From: Streblospio benedicti
Taxonomy: Eukaryota; Annelida; Polychaeta; Spionida; Spionidae
Length of the DNA: 64,000 nucleotides
Direction of reading: 5' to 3'
NCBI GenBank assembly: GCA_019095985.1
Contig: CM032669.1
Span: 29,333,993-29,397,992 of the forward strand
The notes below the pieces were generated by a model. That model did not search any database. It was not told the origin of the DNA and saw only the letters and a list, made by a program, of their open reading frames with translations. Shown piece after piece: positions 36,816 to 47,002 of this stretch (positions are counted from its first letter, which is position 1; each line of letters opens with the position of its first letter). The position numbers and the translations under genes are program-made.

Positions 36816-37713
36816 CATTTTTTAATGACTCCTTACAAGATTCAATGACTTTTCCCGATAGACTGGGAGAAAGAATCCTCTAATGCCGATGGGATATGTG
36901 TGAATGCAGTACACATGGCAAATTTTTACCTATATTTTTACATTTAGCAAGACAAAAATATGTAGAAGGGTAAGACAAAAATATGTAGACAGTAAACTAT
37001 CTAAGCAAAATTTTATACACTTATTAATGGCAAGAAATAAATACAGATATGTACATTACACAAAAGTGTCCAAATGTAAAAATATGTTCTGAAACTAAGT
37101 ACTAAATAAATAGCTTTATGGTGTCAACAAATGCTGTATGCTTATATATGTAACTTACTATCTGAAAACATTAGTGCGTGGATAGATGTGCTAACAAGCA
37201 TCAGACTGAATATTTGTAAAGAGAGTTGTTACGAAACGTGACTTTACTTACAGGAGGATACAAGAATATGCAATGTGTTTTGTTGTGAAGTTCTAATGTA
37301 AATTATATATTAACTGTAGGCTATGTATGTGCTATACCAAAATAAAGTTTAATGTATTTATCTTTCTAAGAAAAAGACAGTCAACTCATTTGGCGTAGAA
37401 TACACATTCCAACTATGTCAAAAGTGCACACAGAGAACAGCATCACACTACATGTACTTTACATTTTGATTTTAATGAGGTATAGTGAGGACAATTAAGG
37501 GACTGTATCTCTGCATGATAACTGGATTGGATAACATTTTTTTATATAACCACCATTGTAATGACGCTGAAGCCACCGTTGTAAATAATGGGTTTACATG
37601 TAATGGACACTTAAGACCAACCTTAACATATGGCGTCTCCAAGAAATGTTTATACCCTCCGAGATGGATTCGATGGTGAGTTTCACAGGCTTTTATCGGC
37701 TGAGCTTTGTGCT

Positions 37714-38138
37714 TAGGGACCATTCAATATTTATAACAGGGTGGTGTTAGCAGGATCTTCCAAAAATGCTATGAAAAAATTGATAGCCTCCCCCCCCCCC
37801 CCTCCCCTCAAATCTCTGTGAAAAATTGGTAAACCCCCTCAAGTTCATGTGATAAAAATTGACGACCCCCTCCCCCTAACAGTTAACGCAATCATTGTCA
37901 GTTAACTCAAATCCTATTTGATGGATATCCATAATATGAAAAACAGCACATTTTAGTATAGAATCTCTCAAAAATAGGGATAGCTTGTCTGTGAAAAAAA
38001 ATTATAGCCCCCCTCAAAAGTGTGTGAAAAGATTGACAGCCCCCACCCCCTCCTCCAATCAAACATTGTGACAAAAGTTCATGGCCCGTCCTAAAATCCT
38101 CCTACCCCACCCTGTCATAAATAGTGAATGGTCCCTTA
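37714..38138. mobile_element. MITE with AGGGACCATTCA inverted ends and C-rich internal repeats
   Basis: AGGGACCATTCAATATTTAT at 37714 is inverted as ATAAATAGTGAATGGTCCCT ending near 38136, each next to a (T)TA(A) sequence. Inside, a unit of roughly 35 bases, TGTGAAAAA-TTGA-AG followed by a C run, recurs at least five times. There is no coding capacity. Confidence 0.85.
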
Positions 38139-38149
38139 AGTCACAAAGC

Positions 38150-39390
38150 TCGGCCTATGAAGTTCTGATGCACCAGCGATGCGATTTTCGCCGGGCATCG
38201 GCCGAGATCCCGCGTTCACCGGCCGGCGTTATGTATGATGTAGCGTACATGCGTAACAACGCGTCGTGGCAGCTCGAGGGAAATTTAACTTGGACGTTAA
38301 AATTTTACATGCTGTCACCGAGCTCTCCGATGTACAGCCGATGGTCGGCCCGTGATTGGAGAGCAACAAACAAATGATACAGCGTGTCCTGTCATTGAGT
38401 TCATACAGTTAGGCCTGTCTTGTTATTTGCATGAAAATTTCTTTTGAATAACGGGTTCCATGATTATGTGCAATAGAAGCAAAATATACTTAAATATACT
38501 TGCAGTTACATGTACAATGTATATACAATGGTTTAAGAAAGAAAAAACCCATTAAAACAAGAAACACAAATCAATGCAGGCCTAAAACTTTTGTTGTGTG
38601 CATCTGGTACACATGGTTACATGACTTCACATACATGTATAGTGAATCCTCCTAAAACACAGAATACACACACTTTAATTAAGTCATATATTTTAAATAG
38701 AAAAAAAAATCAAGCAAACAGAACCCCCCGCAAAAAATTAAAGCCGTCAAAACAACCGCAAAACGAAAGCCACGTACATAAAGAAAACAAATAAACTTGG
38801 TATAAATATTTTTGACTTGCTTTTTAGTCAATAATCAGCATCTTTACATAGAAAGCTTGAACCATTGTTAAATGTTTGCAAGAATCTTCAATAAAATATC
38901 CAATTTGGATTGTAAAATGTTACATTATAGGTCAATTCGGATGACTGTGCAATAGTTCAGCTAGTTTATGCATTACATCAGCTCCCGAAACCGTAGGACA
39001 ATCAGCAATTGCGTACATTTATAGATCTGACTAACTCCTATTGGGGTTTGAACTGATGTTGAACGATCAATTAAGCGTATGACTTAATCTGTCTACTATA
39101 TTGTCCCCTATTACGTAGAATATGTACATCAATTAGATGAGCAATAACATTGAGCGTATATTGGTTTATTTGGTTTATTTTATTTTCACCCCCAGTCTAT
39201 TGCACATTGGACATAATGTTTATCTAAGGGACAGAAAAATATATAAATATCCAGTAGTGACAATAGTAAGATAATGGGGGCTTTCAAACATTACTATATG
39301 AGTTTTTAAAAATACCAATAATCCAAACAAGTAGTACAAACAAGACATTTACAAAATAAGATTTCCTCGAACAAAAACCGCTATAACCAT
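38150..39390. other. no gene seen
   Basis: A moderately GC-rich patch at about 38150-38370 contains GCCGGCG and other CpG words and an open frame without domains. It could be an old exon or repeat. The rest is AT-rich and featureless. Confidence 0.4.
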
Positions 39391-39400
39391 GAGAGGCAAC

Positions 39401-39541
39401 TACGCATGCGCAACCGTGAACAAGCACAATAGAGCCGAGAAACGATTCACAACATTTGCAACGTTCACGATCGTTGTATTGAATCAGCGGCCAAAAGCCT
39501 CTAGTCATCGTCTCGAATGCCCCACTTCGTTGGTATATAAA
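39401..39541 (+). promoter_or_regulatory. p62 core promoter: NRF1-like site and TATA box
   Basis: TATATAAA at 39534-39541 predicts a start at about 39565-39572, giving a 5' UTR of about 220 bases before the p62 ATG. TACGCATGCGCAA at 39401 resembles the palindromic NRF1 site (GCGCATGCGC). I looked for the antioxidant element TGACnnnGC that drives vertebrate SQSTM1 and saw no good match in 39380-39560. Confidence 0.65.
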
Positions 39542-39788
39542 CACAGTGATGTGTCCAGTATTTCATTCACAGCATAGAGAGGAAGAAGCGACAACCAAAA
39601 TAGAGAAAACAAGTCGGGAACAGAAAACGCAGATTACACATACTAATTGCTTTTCATGACCCTTTCGGAACTTTTTCGGAAAAGAAGTCAATATAGCAGT
39701 GGCAATTATAATTGGACGTGAAAATAATCTTTTTTTAAGCAAAGACATAGTTTCTATTTTCCGATTGGAGAAAAAAAGTGAGTCCAAA

Positions 39789-42665
39789 ATGGCAGGGTCT
39801 TTAACAGTTAAAGCTTATCTGCAGGCCGCAAACGAAGAAACCAACATAGAAATACGCAGATTCGCTGTCGACCAAAGCGTTTGCACCAACTTTGCATATT
39901 TGAACAGCAAACTCGCGCAGGTGTTTCCAGATTTGAACCAGAAGAGCTACCAGCTCTCTTGGAAGGACTCTGAAAATGATCTCATCCAGTTTTCGTCTGA
40001 CGAAGAACTGACGGAGGCGCTAGGGTACGTCTGTGACGGGATGTTCCGTGTATTCATTCGCGACAGAGGAGAAAAAGTACAGCACAAGGGAGTGATGTGT
40101 GACGTCTGTGAAAAGGCGGTGGTGGGGCCGAGATTTAAGTGCGTCGTGTGTCCAGGTAAGTCAAGTAAATATACTTATATTTTCAGATGCGAGCAATTTA
40201 TGTCATCTATGAATTTAAAACATAACTAAGCAGCTTCCTAAATCAATACTAAACGTCCACTGAAAAGTAAATCATTAGAAAATTGAAAAAAAACTAATTA
40301 AAATTACAAAAACAAATCACAAAATATCCAGTTTCCCATTCCATTCTCTCCAATACAAAGTGAAACATGTTAATACCATTTATAATTCAAAGTTCATCGT
40401 GTAAACGGTAAGTAACATGTAATCTCATGTAGTTGTTTCCTCTGCAGACTATGACCTGTGCTACCCGTGTGAGAGGAAAGGCCTTCACTCTGAGCATGAC
40501 ATGTTGCGGATGTGTCAGCCCCGAGACAGGAGGCATCCATTCATGGGTGGCCCGTGTGCACCTCCCAGTCATCCCCCACCACCATATGGACCACATCATC
40601 CCAACCACCCACAGGGTAAGCTCTTTTAAAATATTTGGTTATATTTAATTTGTGTTTCATCATCAATTTTTTGCGATGAAAGTGAACTTGCTATGTAGAG
40701 CTTCCACAACTAACGTTCCCAAGACAAAGTATATCATTTAACAACAGAGCAACTATGTTTGAGTTTGGTATAAAGCAATTTGTCTATGGAAAGTCAAGTC
40801 CAGTGGAAAAATACAAATGATGCCTATAAAAATTGCAAAAGAAACCTCCCATTGCAGGTTTCGGACCGGGCATGTGGCCTTTCTGGAAGCAGTGGAAGAA
40901 GAACTGCTGGAAACGCTGGATGCAAGGCGCAGGTATGTGACTACAACAATGATTCCATGTAACCTAATCTTAATTTTTAATAATTGAATGTAATATTGAA
41001 TATAATATTGAATGTAATTCAAATGAGCTCTGTATTTTACGTAATCTCAGGTACAAATACTTGAGACCAAATAGAATGTGATTCACATGAATGTGTATGC
41101 CCTGGTGTTAGGATTGGCTACTGTATATTTGTATGTGAAAGTGTAGGATGTCCACACAGATTCTACCAGTAAATAACATGATAATGATGGAACACGTAAA
41201 TACAATTATTAGACCTTATTACAGGGAACACAGTTTTGCTAAGAACAAGTGCTTGTTTTCATTTTAAAATAACAAATAGTGATCACAAAAAAAGAAAGAA
41301 AATACAATCCATTTTGCACCAGACTGGTGCGAAACCAGAATTCACACTACTACATTTAATCTTTTTTTCTGCAGAAGGTGGTGCACCAGGATGCTCCAGC
41401 AAGACGGACAAGGAAGAGGGCGGTCCTAAATGTGGTGCGGACAGATGTGGTGACAAGCCGCGTGGTTGCAGCCGGGGGAAAGGTGGTCGCTGTGGTGGAA
41501 GATGGCCCAAGTCTGAAGAGGCCAGCAGCCAAAACAGCAGTGAGTGATTTTTTTTATATTCATGAGATTTACCAATTGAAAATTGGTTGTATTAGCAGAG
41601 TAATCTCCATACTATTATTTTCCTACTCCTATCACTTGTGGCAGATTGTTGTTTCAATAGGTCATGTAAGGGATGAAGTTCTTTTTCCTGTCACAATATG
41701 CATGTACATCTTACAAAATAATAAGTATATCACACATTAGATTTTTCTTATAAAACACACAGAATTGATATGGCAAAGGTGCTGTGCTAAACTAAGAATA
41801 TTATGTGTAATCATTAAACTGTATCAATTTTAGATGAGCAACCCGGTTGCAGTGCAGGAGACGGGTTTGAAAAAGCGGAGAACTACCTCCAAGCCGTTGG
41901 AGAATCAGTTGCTGCCATGCTGGATCCTTTCGGAATCGACGTCCAGTATCATGTCGAAGACCACAAGCAGAATGACTCTGTTCACCCAAAAACAAAAGAA
42001 GAGGACAAAAGGCCAAAGGAAGACATGATGGAAGATGTTGATCAACAAGACGGGAATGAAAAGATGGACTCAAATGGCGCATCTCCATCATCACAGCATG
42101 GTAGTGATACTGGTGAGATACTGTCTTTTAGTGTCAAATCTTATTATGATGTGCCTGGGCAAAGGTTCACTGATAGTTATACATGTATGTCATATTTGAA
42201 AACAAAACTATTATATTTTCATTCAAATCATATTGCTATCAACTAATTGATAGTTTGATCAAATTTGAAGTGTGCGTTCTTCAGTTGGTATCAAAATTTA
42301 TCTGTTACATGACACAACAATTACCTGTTTTGATTTGTTAATATTACACTTTAACCAATAGTGTTTATGATAGTGTACAATAGCAGAGTATGTAACATAA
42401 TCCATTTATTTATTCAATCTTAGGTGAATGGACTGTGCTGGGCAGGCAAAACCTCACCACCAACGCCCCCTCCGCAGAAGAACCCAGGGCCGTGTACCCA
42501 TCACTGCCGACCATGCACAGCAACCCTCGAATTGCCGAGGCCCTTGCCCACATGACAGCCATGGGGTACCGTGACGATGGAGGCTGGCTCACCAGCTTGC
42601 TCGAGGCTAAAGGAGGGGACATCAACACGGTGCTGGATATGCTGCAGCCACACAAAGGGCAGTAG
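39789..42665 (+). CDS. SQSTM1: sequestosome-1 / p62 selective autophagy receptor
   Basis: Six exons, 39789-40155, 40448-40615, 40858-40932, 41375-41539, 41834-42112 and 42424-42665, are all joined in phase 1, giving 431 aa (human 440). Order: PB1 domain (about 4-92) with basic Lys8 and Arg23-Arg24 and the acidic OPCA motif around FSSDEELTEAL (68-78), for polymerisation; ZZ zinc finger (101-143), with CDVC and CxxC pairs and the final H-S-E-H; a Trp-rich segment (exon 3); a Cys/Gly-rich segment (exon 4); the conserved NYLQAVGESVAAMLDPFGID block in exon 5; an acidic linker; a LIR Glu353-Trp354-Thr-Val-Leu357; and a C-terminal UBA domain (about 387-428, with MGY and GGW). It binds ubiquitinated cargo and ATG8/LC3 and carries cargo to autophagosomes. 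A vertebrate-style DPSTGE Keap1 motif is absent, but DTGE (350-353) abuts the LIR. Confidence 0.97.
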
Positions 42666-42857
42666 ATCAAGTGTGCATGAGGGATAGTGATATGTGGATC
42701 TGGATTTTGATAAACCAAGACGATTTACTATACCAGTATGTAATGTGTGATATTTGGTATACAGCTTTATGTCTCATTTTGTATCATATTTATTTTATTT
42801 CCTCCATAGCTGTTCAAAGTTAAAAAAATGATTGAAAAAGAATAATTTTCTTTTATA

Positions 42858-43408
42858 AATAATATTGTTTTGACATTTTTGTCTTTTTCAAATTTATTTA
42901 TACATTAGCTACTGCTGTTAAGATATACCTATATACACTCATTAATTCCTTATCATTTCACATTTTAAACTACTTTGTACTACATTCACTTACTATAAAC
43001 ATTTCGACAAGGATCACAAACAACATTGTATATAATACTTATTATATACAAAAATGATTAATTATTATATACAATGTTGTTTGTGATCATTGCTAAAATG
43101 TTTATAGTAATTGAATGTAGTACTAAGTAATTTGTACTACTTTGTACTACATTCACTTACTATAAACATTTCGACAAGGATCACAAACAACATTGTATAT
43201 AATACTTATTATATACAAAAATTATTAATTATTATATAAAATGTTGTTTGTGATCATTGTTAAAATGCTTATAGTAATTGAATGTAGTACTAAGTAATTT
43301 GAAATTTTAAATAATAAGAAATTAATGAGTGTATAAATGTATATCTTAACAATAGTAGCTATTATATAAATTAAAAGGGCCAAGATGTCAAAACAGTGTT
43401 ATTAGGAC
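42858..43408. mobile_element. large foldback element with internally duplicated hairpin, downstream of p62
   Basis: Outer arms about 42858-42970 and 43301-43408 are inverted copies (for example TTAGCTACTGCTGTTAAGAT against its complement near 43345-43364; TTGTTTTGACAT at the far end). Between them two tandem copies of a 167-base unit (42971-43137 and 43138-43304) are each themselves a palindrome around CACAAACAACATTGTATATA. The element starts about 190 bases after the p62 stop codon. No poly(A) signal was seen before it; the first AATAAA is at 43454, beyond it. Confidence 0.9.
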
Positions 43409-43453
43409 TTTTAGGACTATTTTTAGAAGTTTTAACAGCTATGGAGAAAATAG

Positions 43454-43459
43454 AATAAA
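43454..43459 (+). terminator. candidate poly(A) signal for p62
   Basis: First AATAAA found by eye after the p62 stop codon on the plus strand, 790 bases downstream. If used, the 3' UTR would contain the whole foldback. Weaker variants such as ATAAAT lie closer. Confidence 0.35.
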
Positions 43460-43469
43460 TATGATATAA

Positions 43470-44870
43470 AATAAGATGATTTAAATAGATAAGACTTTGA
43501 AGATTTGAGAGTTTAAGACTAGAGGTTTGACAAATAAGAGATAAATTTGAGGTTTTATTATGTATATGGTCATTGTATCAAACTATATACATCTAGTGGT
43601 GTTTATATAAATTCTAGACTTGACTGCATGTGTACCATTTGAAAGATGGTTTATTTACAATCGAATTAATTTTCCAAGTACAAATGTTTGATAAAAAGTA
43701 TGCACTATATTTATTTTGTAGTGTTCATGATATAGAGATAATTGCATTTACGATTTTTGCTTTCTATGTTGATCTTTATGTCACCAGCTATGAGCTGAAA
43801 AAGTAGCAATATATTCCAAACTTAGTTCTAACATTTCAATTTTACGGGTGTGATGATAAATTCAAGAGCAATAATGACGTATTTATTTTAATCTAAGAAC
43901 ATGTGTTTTAAAACATTACATTTTTATTGTTTGTGTTGTATGTATAATTGTTACTCATAACAAAACATGCTTCTACAATTTTATCTATTTTGTAAATCTA
44001 TATTTATTTTAGAAATGTGATATTCATGCAGAAAAATGCACGTGTATTTAGCAGTAAACTTTAAGTGTATGTATGTGGACATTTATAATTGTCATGTATA
44101 TATAAATACGAATAACAACAATAACTAATAATAATCAATAAAATAACAATAACAAAATTCTGTTGTTCATACTTCTAAATATGATATCAAAATAACCATG
44201 AAAATGTATAACAATTACGTTTAATGTCCACATAGAGTGTTAATAAATCACAATGTTAGACTTTCCGCCCTCAAAGAGATTAATGAACGAATGCATTACA
44301 AAGATGAATGCATTACAATTAAGCGACAAGACCATAACAGCATATCATTTAAATGTAATGGCTAGCTAATATAATGTAAGTAGAAAGATGAAGTATGTTC
44401 AGCGAGCTGCTGAGATGTCGTCACGGGAATTCCATATATAAGCAACAAAAACCTAAACAGGGCTCCAATTCAGATCTATATTATATGCTAATACTCATGA
44501 TTTTTCATGAGATTATATTGGTGACATACATCGGTGCAGCTAATCCTACAAATACAGTCTGGGGCACAACGTCCACCCCAGATTTGACCACATATCAACT
44601 ATGAATTGTACCCATGGAAAACACTTATCACAGTGCAATAAACCATCTAAATGATTCTCTTTTCAAGCTCTGGTGTTATCATGTTCTATGGGATCAAAGT
44701 TAAAGTTAACTAAAAGAAGCTTTCAGTTTCACATTTCACATTCAAAATGTTCACAATATAGATTTTACATTGAAGATGGTCGCGTTCAATTTATTTAAAA
44801 AGATTGGATCACCTAGCATATTGGTAGCATATCCTATTCAATGGTGTTAGAAGTAAACTTAGAAAACAAT
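43470..44870. other. no gene seen
   Basis: AT-rich DNA. Nothing is recognisable. Confidence 0.5.
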
Positions 44871-44880
44871 TTGTAACAAG

Positions 44881-47002
44881 CAGGGTGACCACAGAATTTC
44901 GAAAATGAAATTTTCTGATTTTTCCCTGATTTTCCCTGATTGTTTGACATTTTTCCCTGATTTACGTTTAATGATTAGACCTGATTTTAAGACTCAGTGT
45001 CACTTTTACCACCTCATCTTGATCATAGTATTATTGTTTATATGTGAAATAACGTCACTTACAATTATATTCATTGTCACTAAACACAACTACATTTTTA
45101 TAACTGATGAATCATTTATAACTGTGATAACATGAGCTAACTTCACAAAATACAACAAAGTCAGGACATATAGATTCAAAGATTGTTAACGCAATGTAAA
45201 CAATTTGAGCACACGGTCATTTAGGCTCATGCGTAAAACAACTAATTTCTCAATTAAAAACTAACATTTATAATATGATACATGCCTGTCTGCATTGCTC
45301 CATGCACAACAAGTGAACTACAAGTTCTGATATCAAGAAGATCAGGAGCATCTGAACTTTTTCTCTCTTCCACAAACATTTTATATAGTTTCAGATTAAC
45401 ATTAGGACCATCCATGCCTAGCGCTGGACTATGTGCATTGGATTTAAGTTCTCCAATGCAGTCTTCAATGTGGTCAGCAAGTCATCAGCACTGCTACCAC
45501 TATGGAATTGACTTCCAAATACCTTGTGATAACATTATCAGCTTTCCAAAATCAAACCAATATGTCCATTTGGCCCTTCTGTAAGACTTGATTGAACGAT
45601 TCATAAAACATTACTGTATGGAAACCACTTTCCCTTATATCATCTACCAACATATCTTTGAAGAATTGGCAATTCCAAATGTTATAAGATATGACATCTT
45701 TGTCCGGCCACAGCTGTAATTTTTGGAAATATTGCTGTTCCAGAACATAGCTTTGAAGAGTTGAGACATGTCATCATTTGACCTTGATGAAAAATGGCTT
45801 TGAACACATTTTAGTGCCAATAGAATTTCCGCTTTCTGCGTTTCCTTAGTTTGTAGCCATCTGTTTAACCGTGGGGCTTGGTCCTATTGCTTAGCTGGTG
45901 GAATGTCATCTACAGCTTCAACTTCATTTGGAGCCAGTGGCTCGGGTATCTGTAAATCTGCGATTTATTCATCCACCTCAAATCCAGCATGCAACTTGTT
46001 ACATCACAATCTTCATGGAAAGGTAATGGATGAGCTGCTGTGGTCTTGCTAGAAGTAGCAGATGAACTAGGAATGCCAATAAACAATGCCTTTGCTGAAA
46101 TCGCTGGGGACTAATTTGAAAAAATTCTTTACACTACAATTTCTATTTGCTGTGACTTGTTCCAAATGTTTCTTCGATTCAACATGGCTATCCAGTGCCC
46201 TCTTTCCCATATTAATAGAAAAAATCTTTACTGCATAGTTTACAGAAAGCCACTGATGGTTTTCCCTCCACTTTTGCTATCCATTCAATATATTGTTTAC
46301 ATGTAAGCCAAATTGGATTGAATGTAGGAAGAGACATGTTCCAAAGTTAATGAAGATGTAGTATGTAGTGATATCTAACACATGATCACATGCAATAATT
46401 TGACATAATACTGAAATATATTTTCAAACTTCTCTATCTCTCTCGTACATCTTTTTAGCAAGCATATTTTTATCAATGATAGATATAGAAGCTGAAGACA
46501 GGGTTTCCAACCCTAAGCTTCCATTTGAGCAGCTCGCTGCTTGGGATGATCATTCTGGTCTCACAACCTTGGGGTCATGAGTTTGAGTCCCGCCAGACAC
46601 ACTTGAGATAGTAAAATGGAAGCTTAGGGTTGTAAAACCTGTCTTCAGCTGCTATATCTATCTCTGCTAGAAATAATATATTCACTGGTGTGGAGTCACA
46701 ACAGCTGCAAATTGTGTGTGAAAGGTTAGTGTATGCTAAGTTCACTTTATAAAAGATGTTTTTGTAAAACCATCATGTCTAAAAAAATTATTAAAGCCCA
46801 ATGGGAAATAAACCAAAGATGTATTGTATGTATTTTTTAATATTTTTAGATAGCAGGATTATCTTATAAGGTTGTTCTAAAAATTCCCTGATTTTTCCCG
46901 GATTTATTCAAGATTTTCAAATTCCCTGATTTTTCCAGTCAGGGAATTTTTTTCACAAAATTCCCTGAATTTCCCTGATTTTATCTGTCCGTGGTCACCC
47001 TG
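44881..47002 (-). mobile_element. decayed hAT-like DNA transposon
   Basis: Terminal inverted repeats are CAGGGTGACCACAGA (left) and TCTGTCCGTGGTCACCCTG (right). Both ends carry subterminal repeats of TTTCCCTGATTTT. CAGGGTGACCA-type termini are typical of hAT elements. A clear 8-base target duplication was not found. On the minus strand an ATG at 46337 opens a frame with MSLPTFNPIWLT and then FCKLCSKDF, a BED-like zinc-finger piece. Lower down (about 45640-45860) come KCVQSHF, SNDDMSQLFKAMFW and LITFGIANSSK, resembling transposase-associated protein. Stops and frame changes are frequent, so it is dead. Confidence 0.8.
46477..46662 (+). repeat. tRNA-like segment inside an inverted repeat, nested in the hAT element
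   Basis: Arms 46477-46524 and 46615-46662 are inverted copies (GAAGCTGAAGACAGG; CCCTAAGCTTCCAT). Between them, about 46530-46595, lies GCAGCTCGCTGCTTGGG (A-box-like) and, 40 bases on, GAGTTTGAGTCCCGCC (B-box-like, close to GGTTCGANNCC, and a 3' end that pairs like a T-arm). This is the head of a tRNA-derived SINE or a tRNA pseudogene trapped in a foldback. It is not a functional tRNA. Confidence 0.6.

Noticed and set aside
39380-39560. Antioxidant response element for p62
   Set aside because: GTCA occurs near GC but not with the required three-base spacing.
46530-46595. tRNA gene
   Set aside because: The A- and B-box words are degenerate and no full cloverleaf could be drawn; better seen as a tRNA-derived repeat.
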